Shown here: one piece after another, positions 1 to 5,864 of the stretch
How the letters are laid out: each line of letters opens with the position of its first letter
Numbering within the stretch: the stretch's first letter is position 1
Assembly: GCA_946402595.1 (NCBI GenBank)
Contig: CAMIWY010000021.1
Coordinates: forward strand, 1 to 10,300
Source of the DNA: an uncultured Clostridia bacterium
GTDB lineage: Bacteria; Bacillota; Clostridia; Peptostreptococcales; Anaerovoracaceae
Direction: 5' to 3'
Length of the DNA: 10,300 nucleotides
Notes under the pieces: generated by a model
Told to the model about the DNA's origin: nothing
Seen by the model: the letters and a program-made list of their open reading frames with translations, nothing else
Database searches by the model: none
Program-made: the position numbers and the translations under genes

Positions 1-1412
1 CAGATCTACATGATGAAACAGGTCATTCCTATCATGATGAAGCAGGGCACACACTGCAACATCCTCAACGTATGCTCGATAGCTGGACTCATCACAAGCA
101 ACGCTATGCCTGGCTACTATTCGACCAAGCACGCAGCTGTTTCTCTGAGCCGTGCTACACGAAACGAGCTTGAGGAGATCGGTGTAGATAATATCCACAT
201 CAGCATCTTCTGCCCTGGCTTTGTACAGACCGACCTGCATCACGCAGAGCGCCACAGACCTGCCAGATTCTCTGACCCGACCGATCCTTACTATACAAGT
301 GCAGAATTCCAGAAATTCGAGAAGATGAGCGAGTACGTAGTTACTACGGGTCTTCCGATCGACGGATTCGGTGAAAAATGCTTCAAGGCCATCGAGGATG
401 ATCAGTTCTACATCGTAACACATCCTCAGTATGATCCGATCATCAGAAAGCAGATCTATGACAGCGTAAACAATGTCAACCCTGATCTGAAGAATGTAGG
501 CAAAGAGCCTAAGGCTTATGAGAAGGGAGACAAAGACCTGGCCGGCAGGGTAGCTCTTATTACAGGTGCTGCATACGGATTCGGTAAGGAATTCGTCAAA
601 GAGGCTGCCAAGAGAAAGATGAAGATCGCTGCAGTCGACATCATGGAGGATGAGCTTGCCAAGATCGGAGATGTTGCCAGGGAATACGGCGCTGAAGACA
701 TCCTGATCATCCCTGCGGACGTATCACTGTATGAAGAAACAGAGAAGGTCGTCAATGCCGTAATGGACAAGTGGGGCCAGATCGATCTTCTGATGAACAA
801 CGCAGGAACCTGCACGCCTGGACCTGGATTTGTCATTCCGCTGCAGGATTGGGAGTGGATCTTCCGCACCAACTATCTGTCACACGTTTACTTCATGAGG
901 CAGGTAATTCCAATCATGAGAAAGCAGGGCACACACTGCAACATCATGAACACCTGCTCGGTAGCCGGACTCATCACAAGCACCGGCATGGCTGCGTACT
1001 ATACGACCAAGAATGCAGCTGTAGCTTTGTCTGAATGCATCGAATACGAGATGCAGGAGACAGGATCGGACATCCACCTCGGAGTATTCTGTCCGGGCTT
1101 CGTACGCACCAACTTTGACCACGCTGATGAGTATCGTCCTGCAAGATATGCTCACGGAGATGATCCGTACTATCAGAGCGAGACTTTCGTAAAGGGCAAA
1201 GCTGCTGCTCAGTTCGTAATCGGAACAGGCTATCCGATCGAAGGCTTCGGCGAGAGAGTGTTCAGGGCAATCGAGAATGATGAGTTCTATGTTGTCACTC
1301 ACCGTGAATATGATGAGCATATCATCAAGCAGGTAGAGCAGACCATCGCAAGGGAAAATCCTGTAGTTGCGTCGATATCTGAGGCAATCAAGGATGTTAC
1401 AAATCTCCCTGG
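1..1412 (+). repeat. Internal gene duplication, period about 882 bp (1-530 matching 883-1412)
   Basis: Base 1 aligns with base 883: QIYMMKQVIPIM in the first copy against HVYFMRQVIPIM in the second. The register holds at 882 bp until a one-codon difference near GVDNIH/GSDIH. Runs of DNA identity remain; for example AAGCAGGGCACACACTGCAA occurs at 41-60 and 923-942. Matching runs at both protein and DNA level indicate an in-gene tandem duplication, with gene conversion possibly keeping parts alike. Confidence 0.85.
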
Positions 1413-1443
1413 CGGACCGCTGAGAGGATATCTCAAAGACTAA
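1..1443 (+). CDS. Tandem-domain short-chain dehydrogenase/reductase (SDR), 5' end outside the window
   Basis: An NAD(P)-dependent oxidoreductase built from at least two SDR units in one chain. The frame is open to the left edge, so the first ATG at 10 is internal and the true start lies upstream. Unit 1 is missing its nucleotide-binding half but keeps the catalytic part: Ser at 76-78 in CSIAG, Tyr at 115-117 and Lys at 127-129 (YxxxK). Unit 2 is complete: TGAAYGFG cofactor loop at 562-585, NNAG at 796-807, Ser at 958-960, Tyr at 997-999 and Lys at 1009-1011. Both units therefore look catalytically intact. Each also has the CPGFV stretch and a C-terminal part with RPAR, DPYY and FYxVTH. Single SDRs are usually about 250-300 residues, so a double chain is uncommon. 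The substrate cannot be read from sequence. It converges with the transporter gene and ends before a strong hairpin. Confidence 0.9.
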   Translation, partial: QIYMMKQVIPIMMKQGTHCNILNVCSIAGLITSNAMPGYYSTKHAAVSLSRATRNELEEIGVDNIHISIFCPGFVQTDLHHAERHRPARFSDPTDPYYTSAEFQKFEKMSEYVVTTGLPIDGFGEKCFKAIEDDQFYIVTHPQYDPIIRKQIYDSVNNVNPDLKNVGKEPKAYEKGDKDLAGRVALITGAAYGFGKEFVKEAAKRKMKIAAVDIMEDELAKIGDVAREYGAEDILIIPADVSLYEETEKVVNAVMDKWGQIDLLMNNAGTCTPGPGFVIPLQDWEWIFRTNYLSHVYFMRQVIPIMRKQGTHCNIMNTCSVAGLITSTGMAAYYTTKNAAVALSECIEYEMQETGSDIHLGVFCPGFVRTNFDHADEYRPARYAHGDDPYYQSETFVKGKAAAQFVIGTGYPIEGFGERVFRAIENDEFYVVTHREYDEHIIKQVEQTIARENPVVASISEAIKDVTNLPGGPLRGYLKD

Positions 1444-1477
1444 GATCAGATAGTAAAACTATTGGAGGCAATTCAAA

Positions 1478-1505
1478 AGGACCGGGCCTGTTTTGGCCCG
1501 GTCCT
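1478..1505. terminator. Bidirectional rho-independent terminator between convergent genes
   Basis: A perfect 11-bp stem, AGGACCGGGCC (1478-1488) pairing with GGCCCGGTCCT (1495-1505), around a TGTTTT loop. On the plus strand it follows the SDR stop by 34 bases, with only a weak GCTTGTT tail. On the minus strand the tail reads TTTTGAATT, so it should end the transporter transcript better. A second, weaker inverted repeat, CTGTGA (1524-1529) and TCACAG (1539-1544), lies between the transporter stop and this stem. Confidence 0.85.
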
Positions 1506-1554
1506 GCTTGTTAAGTCCGGAGTCTGTGACTTGACGGATCACAGATCACGAATG

Positions 1555-2454
1555 TCAGTCCTTTCGCTGTTTTGCCCTGCGGTCCTCGATCCAGGCAGGT
1601 GCGAGGATGGAGATGAGGATCAGCACGGCGCCGAGGATCATGCTTCCTGTGAGTTTCTCATGCAGGAACACGACTCCCAGCACTGCTGCTGTCAGCGGGT
1701 TGAAGACTGCGAGCACGCCGGCACGTTCAGCTGTTATGTACTTCTGTCCGAAAGGCTGTATGGTGAATCCCACGCCGGTGCAGATGATGGCAAGAGCGAG
1801 GACCGCTCCCCATTCCTGCCCGCTCTGAGGCAGTCTGATCTCCTCGAATATGAAAGCACCGATATATGCGAAGATCGCTATGAACAGAAGCTGGTAGATT
1901 GCGACGACCTCAAGGTCGTCGTTTTTTGCCGCTGTGTCTGTGATTATTACTGTCATTGAATACCAGACTGTGCCGCCGAGCACCAGAAGCTCACCGGTGG
2001 TGAATCCGAGGCGGTCACCTTTGAGCGTAAGGAATGCGACACCAATCAGGGCGACAACGGCAGAGATCACAGTGATCCTGTCCGGCAGTTTTCGGTGCAT
2101 TATGCAGGCTATTGCGGGAACTATGACCACGACAGAACCTTCGAGGAAGGCTGTAACTGATGATGGGGTGGTCTGAAGTCCGAACATCTCAAACACCATT
2201 GCGAGAAAGAAGAAGAATCCTATCAATGCGCAGTGCCACAGAGTTCTGAGGTTGACCTTGTGAAGGCTCTTCCTGAAGAGAAAAGCGATCAGGATAAATG
2301 CGATGGTGAATCTTATCGCTATCGTAAGATAAGGCCCCATCGTGCGCATCGCTATTTTGCCGAAGAGAAGCGAGCTTGCCCTCAGTGCAAGAGCGAGCCC
2401 TACAAGGAATTCTCCCTTCCGCTCATTCATGTTCAGCTTCTTTTCAAGATCCAT
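1555..2454 (-). CDS. DMT-superfamily (EamA) inner-membrane transporter
   Basis: A 299-residue, very hydrophobic protein with about ten membrane segments arranged as two EamA repeats (roughly residues 14-140 and 150-288), the usual DMT size and layout. Typical marks are a second-repeat start of GELLVLGGTVWYS, the late segment AGVLAVFNPLTAAVLGVVFLHEKL, which is the classic EamA signature, and a short charged cytoplasmic tail. Family members export or import small metabolites such as amino acids and their derivatives; the substrate is not predictable here. The chosen start has AGGGAG (2464-2469) nine bases upstream; a Met at residue 9 is an alternative. It lies 85 bases behind the aconitase X small subunit on the same strand, which suggests but does not prove a shared pathway, since a hairpin lies between them. 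Confidence 0.9.
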   Translation of the reverse strand: MDLEKKLNMNERKGEFLVGLALALRASSLLFGKIAMRTMGPYLTIAIRFTIAFILIAFLFRKSLHKVNLRTLWHCALIGFFFFLAMVFEMFGLQTTPSSVTAFLEGSVVVIVPAIACIMHRKLPDRITVISAVVALIGVAFLTLKGDRLGFTTGELLVLGGTVWYSMTVIITDTAAKNDDLEVVAIYQLLFIAIFAYIGAFIFEEIRLPQSGQEWGAVLALAIICTGVGFTIQPFGQKYITAERAGVLAVFNPLTAAVLGVVFLHEKLTGSMILGAVLILISILAPAWIEDRRAKQRKD

Positions 2455-2488
2455 GATATATTGCTCCCTGTTTACCCTCTATAAATCA

Positions 2489-2515
2489 AGACCCGCTCCC
2501 CGGGGAAGCGGGTCT
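2489..2515 (-). terminator. GC-rich hairpin between the aconitase X small subunit and transporter genes
   Basis: Stem AGACCCGCT (2489-2497) with AGCGGGTCT (2507-2515) around CCCCGGGGA, which can itself extend the helix. Read on the minus strand, the tail is TTGATTTA, too poor in T for a confident terminator. It may attenuate read-through into the transporter or protect the upstream mRNA end. A complete stop is possible but would require a separate transporter promoter, which I could not identify. Confidence 0.55.
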
Positions 2516-2539
2516 GTACTATTATGCACTAAAACTGCA

Positions 2540-2983
2540 TCAGCCTACAAGAATCTTTCCGCCCTCCTGAACCACAATGTTCATGCCGTCCTTGACGTAC
2601 TCAAGGAACTCGTCACCGAGAGAGTCAATGACAGGCATATTGACATCGTCGAGCCACACGTCTGCGAGAACTGTTCCTGCCGCAGCAAGTGAGTCGATCG
2701 GCTTCGAGAACAGCATGCATGCAGGCTGTCTGCCCATCGAGCATGCGCAGTAGAGAACCAGTCCGCCCGTTGTGGATCCGATGGTCTGAGGCAGGCAAAG
2801 CGCCTTGCCGGCCATCTGCTTGCCGTACAGGTCAGGGTTGTTCTGGTCACCGCAGGTCGCATTCTTGTCGCCGAACTGCAGGGCCTTCTGGAAGGAAGCA
2901 AGAGTATTGAGCCCCTCGTGTGATACGAGTGCTTCGGCAGCTATTCTGCCCGGTACGACTACACGTCCCTGAAACTCTTTCAT
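2540..2983 (-). CDS. Aconitase X small (swivel) subunit
   Basis: A 147-residue protein of the DUF126/aconitase X swivel family, the small partner of a heterodimeric hydro-lyase. The N-terminus GRVVVPGRIAAEALVS matches the family's GR-x-VxPG-x-A-x-ALVS opening. The central LPQTIGSTTGGLVLY (residues 64-78) corresponds to the conserved Gly-Ser substrate-side loop, although the usual RGS reads IGS here. In the family this domain closes over the iron-sulfur site of the large subunit. The gene starts one base after the large-subunit stop codon, with AAAGGAGG placed inside the end of the upstream gene, so the two are translationally linked and should be made in equal amounts. Length is normal for a stand-alone subunit (about 130-150 residues). 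Confidence 0.88.
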   Translation of the reverse strand: MKEFQGRVVVPGRIAAEALVSHEGLNTLASFQKALQFGDKNATCGDQNNPDLYGKQMAGKALCLPQTIGSTTGGLVLYCACSMGRQPACMLFSKPIDSLAAAGTVLADVWLDDVNMPVIDSLGDEFLEYVKDGMNIVVQEGGKILVG

Positions 2984-2984
2984 C

Positions 2985-4382
2985 TTATCTGCCTCCTTTC
3001 CTGATTCCGCGAGGCAGCGGATTAGGGAGTTTGTGGAAGGCAGGCACTGCGCCGGTTATCCTTCCGAGCAATATCTTCCTGCCGCTGCTTCTGCCCGGAG
3101 CTGTTATCTGTTCAAGTATTTCTTCATCTGTATAGTAACGTGCAGATGTGTAAGTTCTCAGCTTGTTGCTGGATGTGATGACAGGCATCTTCTCGCTGAG
3201 AGGATTGTTCATGTACATAAGAGGGCATATGTATGATGTGATGACTCCGGTCGCCTTAAGCCTGTCGGCATAAGGTGTCTTTGCGAAGGCTTCGAGCACA
3301 TCAGGAGCAGCCGTGAAGACGGTTGGTACTGTTACCTTTTCAACACCGTTCTTCTTCAGGCTTTCTTCCACCTTATCTGTCCAGTCCTTGAGCTGCTGCA
3401 GACTCATGTGAGGGCAGCCCATGAAGCAGAGTTTAGGCTGAGCGTTCTTATTCTTCCAGATGACCGGGTACTCTCTGTAAACTCTCTCGAGTTCTGCGTC
3501 ATCGATGACATAGGTCTTTGCGCCCGGATTTATAAGGTCTTCGCCGAATTTTACAGCCTCAGGAGTGAGCTTGTCGATGTGATAGAGTCCGACAGCGCCG
3601 TTGGATGCTGTTGCTGCACCGAAGTCCTTAAGATAGGTGCATGCCTCGTCGTCAAGTTCTGTTCCGAGCCACTGGTCGAGACCTTTTACATAAGGAACAT
3701 CTTCCATTACCTTCATGCCGATAGCAGAACCGAGGAGCTGCGCTTCAGGCTTCTTCGTCGTTTTGACTTCGATGATCCAGTCGGCTTTGCGGCCTTCATC
3801 GGTCAGCAGACCGAACTTCGGGACGTAGCCGATTACAGATCCCATCAGGTCGATGATCCCTGAGTTACGGTTGCATCTTGCACCGAGTACCGAGTTGGCG
3901 TATACGACCGCGGAGGATTCAGACCAGCTGAGGACTTCACCGTATCCCGGCTTGTTGCCTACCTCATCCATGTAGCAGGTGCAGGTGAAGGCATTGTCGG
4001 AAAGAAGGCCCAGCTGCATGAGCTGCTTCTCATAGTCCTTCTGACGGCTGTACATGAAGAACTTGAAAATAGCATCCTGGGCAAAACTGCTTGGCACATT
4101 CGGGTCCAGCGGCTTCGGGTCGACCGAGAACTTCTGACCTGACGGAGCGCCTGCTTCAAGGAGCTTGTCCATCAGCTCGTATACGGGACCGAGCGCTTTC
4201 AGACCGAATGATGTTACGAGATGGTTGTACTTGCTGCTGATCGGGACCATCTCTGTCGCACCGAACAGCTCGCCGTATCTCACCAGCGATTCCATGACTT
4301 TGGCAAGAGTCTCACCCTTTGAATGTTCAAGGATGGCCTTCTGCTCATCAGTTAGCTTCATTTTATATTCCAATGATCTCAT
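2985..4382 (-). CDS. Aconitase X catalytic (large) subunit
   Basis: A 465-residue DUF521/aconitase X large subunit, an iron-sulfur hydro-lyase. Family marks: KLTDEQKAIL at the N-terminus, CTCY (134-137), SESSAVVYANSVLGARCNR (154-172), GCPH (322-325) and Cys386 in SYICPLMYM. Cysteines in these regions are the likely cluster ligands. Characterised members dehydrate cis-3-hydroxy-L-proline (bacteria) or mevalonate 5-phosphate (archaea). No neighbour here, such as a proline racemase, pyrroline-carboxylate reductase or mevalonate gene, settles the substrate. The first ATG at 4382 has AAGGAAGGGAG directly before it, with AAGGA six bases upstream. The ATG at 4361 gives the family-typical MKLT start but has only a weak TTGGAA. 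I report the longer form and consider both plausible. Operon order is large, small, then transporter. Confidence 0.9.
   Translation of the reverse strand: MRSLEYKMKLTDEQKAILEHSKGETLAKVMESLVRYGELFGATEMVPISSKYNHLVTSFGLKALGPVYELMDKLLEAGAPSGQKFSVDPKPLDPNVPSSFAQDAIFKFFMYSRQKDYEKQLMQLGLLSDNAFTCTCYMDEVGNKPGYGEVLSWSESSAVVYANSVLGARCNRNSGIIDLMGSVIGYVPKFGLLTDEGRKADWIIEVKTTKKPEAQLLGSAIGMKVMEDVPYVKGLDQWLGTELDDEACTYLKDFGAATASNGAVGLYHIDKLTPEAVKFGEDLINPGAKTYVIDDAELERVYREYPVIWKNKNAQPKLCFMGCPHMSLQQLKDWTDKVEESLKKNGVEKVTVPTVFTAAPDVLEAFAKTPYADRLKATGVITSYICPLMYMNNPLSEKMPVITSSNKLRTYTSARYYTDEEILEQITAPGRSSGRKILLGRITGAVPAFHKLPNPLPRGIRKGGR
2992..2999 (-). promoter_or_regulatory. Shine-Dalgarno of the small subunit, coded within the large-subunit C-terminus
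   Basis: AAAGGAGG on the minus strand lies eight bases before the small-subunit ATG and encodes the Lys-Gly-Gly part of the large subunit's C-terminal RKGGR. Only one base separates TAA from the next ATG. The same bases are thus both coding and ribosome-recruiting, which favours translational coupling. Confidence 0.85.
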
Positions 4383-4436
4383 CTCCCTTCCTTACATATC
4401 CGGGTTTATCTGTCTGGACTGAAACGTATTGAGTAA

Positions 4437-4454
4437 AAACAAGACCTTTTGTTT
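4437..4454. promoter_or_regulatory. Inverted repeat at the aconitase X transcription start (possible operator)
   Basis: AAACAA (4437-4442) and TTGTTT (4449-4454) flank GACCTT. The dyad sits just downstream of the predicted -10 box, about where transcription of the aconitase X operon should start, a position suited to a repressor. The half-sites are short and A/T-rich, so chance is a real possibility. Confidence 0.35.
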
Positions 4455-4455
4455 A

Positions 4456-4464
4456 AGTATAGCA
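4456..4464 (-). promoter_or_regulatory. Extended -10 promoter for the aconitase X operon
   Basis: The minus strand reads TGCTATACT, an extended -10 (TGn followed by TATACT, five of six bases of the consensus). No good -35 box is visible 16-18 bases upstream (GGCGTA region), which fits extended -10 promoters that depend less on -35. Transcription would start near 4449, leaving an untranslated leader of roughly 65 bases. Confidence 0.55.
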
Positions 4465-4502
4465 CAACGGAAAATGTATACGCCGAAGTTTGCTGAATAA
4501 TT

Positions 4503-4518
4503 GTAAAGGAAACTTTAC
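4503..4518. promoter_or_regulatory. Palindrome 1, GTAAAG-GAAA-CTTTAC (upstream operator candidate)
   Basis: A perfect 6+4+6 dyad, GTAAAGGAAACTTTAC, 115 bases before the CobW start. It shares both arms and the GA opening of the spacer with a second copy at 4570-4585, 67 bases away. Two copies of the same palindrome in one intergenic region are strong evidence of a binding site for a dimeric regulator. It does not match the Bacillus Zur box (TCGTAATNATTACGA) or the BirA box as I know them. Confidence 0.65.
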
Positions 4519-4555
4519 TATCAGCATCTGCGGTGCTATATTCCACTATGTACAG

Positions 4556-4586
4556 TTGACAACATACGTGTAAAGGACGCTTTACA
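4556..4586 (+). promoter_or_regulatory. Promoter of the CobW operon
   Basis: A perfect TTGACA -35 box (4556-4561). The -10 is unclear: TTTACA (4581-4586) gives a 19-base spacer and matches TATAAT at three of six positions. A weak -10 overlapped by palindrome 2 fits a promoter that is tightly repressed. It lies about 32-60 bases before the CobW ATG. Confidence 0.5.
4570..4585. promoter_or_regulatory. Palindrome 2, GTAAAG-GACG-CTTTAC (operator overlapping the CobW promoter)
   Basis: Second copy of the 6+4+6 dyad: GTAAAGGACGCTTTAC. It occupies the spacer and the presumed -10 of the TTGACA promoter, a classic repressor position. The 67-base distance to palindrome 1 would allow looping or cooperative binding. 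One additional outer pair (T before, A after) also fits the dyad. Confidence 0.7.
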
Positions 4587-4617
4587 TAAAAAATATAAAG
4601 AAGAGAGGCATAATATT

Positions 4618-5793
4618 ATGACAAAAGTCGACATTTTTTCAGGATTTCTCGGAGCAGGAAAGACCACACTTATCAAGAAGCTGATAGCTGAAGGCTATGA
4701 GAACAAGAACATCGTACTCATTGAGAACGAGTTCGGTGAAATCGGTGTTGATACGGGCTTCCTCAGAGAGTCAGGGATCAAGATAAATGAAATGGTAGCC
4801 GGATGCATCTGCTGCACACTGGTAGGTGACTTCGGCAAAGCGCTTAACGAAGTAATCGAGCAGTATAATCCGGACAGGATCCTCATCGAGCCATCCGGAG
4901 TCGGAAAGCTGTCAGACGTAATTATCGCAGTTCAGGATCTTAAGAATGACAAGATCCAGCTCAACGGATTCACAACAGTCGTGGACGCAAAGAGATACGA
5001 CATGTATATGGAGAATTTCGGCGAGTTCTATAAGAATCAGGTAGAGCATGCAAGCTCAATTTTCCTCTCACATCAGCAGGGCATGAGCGCTGAGGAAATC
5101 GACAGGATCGTCAAGTCCATCAGAGAACTCAACGCAGAGGCTGAGATCGTAACTACAGACTGGGATCAGCTGAGCGGAGCCAAGATGCTCGAGGTAATGG
5201 AGTCGAAGAAGACTCTCAGCGCAGAGCTCGACAAGCTGAGAGAAGAAGCTTACGAGGAACTTGCAGCACACGAGCATGAGCACGAGTGCGACGATGAAGA
5301 GTGTGATTGCCACCATCACCACCATCACCACGATGATGACGACGATGATGATGACGATGAGCACGAACATCATCACCACCATCACCATGATGACGACGAC
5401 GATGATGACGATGAGCATGAACACCATCACCATCATCACGATGACGATGATGACGATGACGACGACGAGCATGAGCATCACCACCATCATCACCACCACC
5501 ATCACCACCACGGACATGATGCTGATGAGGTATTCGACGAAGTCGGAGTACATACAAGCAACAAGTACTCAAGAGCAGAGATCGAGGAGATCGTTGACAG
5601 CCTCGATGAATGCGGAGAGGTACTCAGAGCCAAGGGCATCGTAGAGAATACAGAAGGCGGCTGGCTCGAATTCGACTACGTACCTGGTGAAGGCGAAGTC
5701 AGAGAGACAGAGGCTGAGGCCACCGGAATGGTAGTTGTTATCGGAACAAGCCTCAAGAAGGACAAGATCAACAAGCTGTTCAGACTTGCGTAA
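4618..5793 (+). CDS. G3E/CobW-family GTPase with a large His/Asp-rich insertion (putative metallochaperone)
   Basis: A 391-residue P-loop protein. Residues 9-17 are the Walker A GFLGAGKTT, 36-44 the ENEFGEIGV switch, 62-66 the GCICC metal-binding motif and 87-94 the Walker B-like RILIEPSG. A short CobW C-terminal domain spans roughly 315-391 (CGEVLRAKGIV, then GWLEF). Family members use GTP to deliver metals such as zinc, cobalt or nickel to client proteins. The guanine-specificity motif NKxD is absent: FLSHQQ (149-154) is found there. Between the domains, residues 218-300 hold about 39 His and three Asp blocks, plus Cys224, Cys229 and Cys231, a probable metal store or sensor. GAGAGG (4603-4608) lies nine bases before the ATG. 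It is transcribed from a promoter with two palindromes and followed by a second CobW gene. The metal is unknown. Confidence 0.9.
   Translation: MTKVDIFSGFLGAGKTTLIKKLIAEGYENKNIVLIENEFGEIGVDTGFLRESGIKINEMVAGCICCTLVGDFGKALNEVIEQYNPDRILIEPSGVGKLSDVIIAVQDLKNDKIQLNGFTTVVDAKRYDMYMENFGEFYKNQVEHASSIFLSHQQGMSAEEIDRIVKSIRELNAEAEIVTTDWDQLSGAKMLEVMESKKTLSAELDKLREEAYEELAAHEHEHECDDEECDCHHHHHHHDDDDDDDDDEHEHHHHHHHDDDDDDDDEHEHHHHHHDDDDDDDDDEHEHHHHHHHHHHHHGHDADEVFDEVGVHTSNKYSRAEIEEIVDSLDECGEVLRAKGIVENTEGGWLEFDYVPGEGEVRETEAEATGMVVVIGTSLKKDKINKLFRLA
5311..5511 (+). repeat. Degenerate coding repeat of His and Asp codons (three H-D-EHE units plus a His12 tail)
   Basis: Within the CobW gene the order is H7 D9 EHE (5311-5367), H7 D8 EHE (5368-5421), H6 D9 EHE (5422-5475), then H12 (5476-5511). 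Units are 57, 54 and 54 bp. His codons mix CAT and CAC, and Asp codons mix GAT and GAC, so the DNA is less uniform than the protein. That should lower, but not remove, replication slippage. Copy number is likely to vary among strains. Confidence 0.9.
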
Positions 5794-5864
5794 ACCTGAA
5801 AAACATGACAAAGAGAACCGTCCCATTGTCACAAAATGAAATTAAGAAAAGAGACTATTAAGTA

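Noticed and set aside
4547..4566. TATGT-N10-ACATA dyad around the TTGACA box
   Set aside because: Five-base arms in A/T-rich DNA are expected by chance, and it has no second copy.
4383..4617. Riboswitch (for example cobalamin) upstream of the CobW gene
   Set aside because: No conserved aptamer elements or terminator/antiterminator pair are visible. The leader after the promoter is too short, and the dyads look like protein-binding sites.
5311..5511. Possible CRISPR or microsatellite array
   Set aside because: The repeats are in frame, lack unique spacers and encode a continuous His/Asp protein segment.
5068..5553. Long minus-strand frame rich in Val, Met and Ile opposite the His/Asp repeat
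   Set aside because: It is the antisense reading of CAY/GAY codon runs, which gives Val/Met/Ile automatically. It has no ribosome binding site and overlaps a clear gene.
5806..5831. TGACAA-N14-TTGTCA inverted repeat between the two CobW genes
   Set aside because: Short arms with a long loop and no T run. It could be a weak hairpin but gives no support for a terminator or operator.
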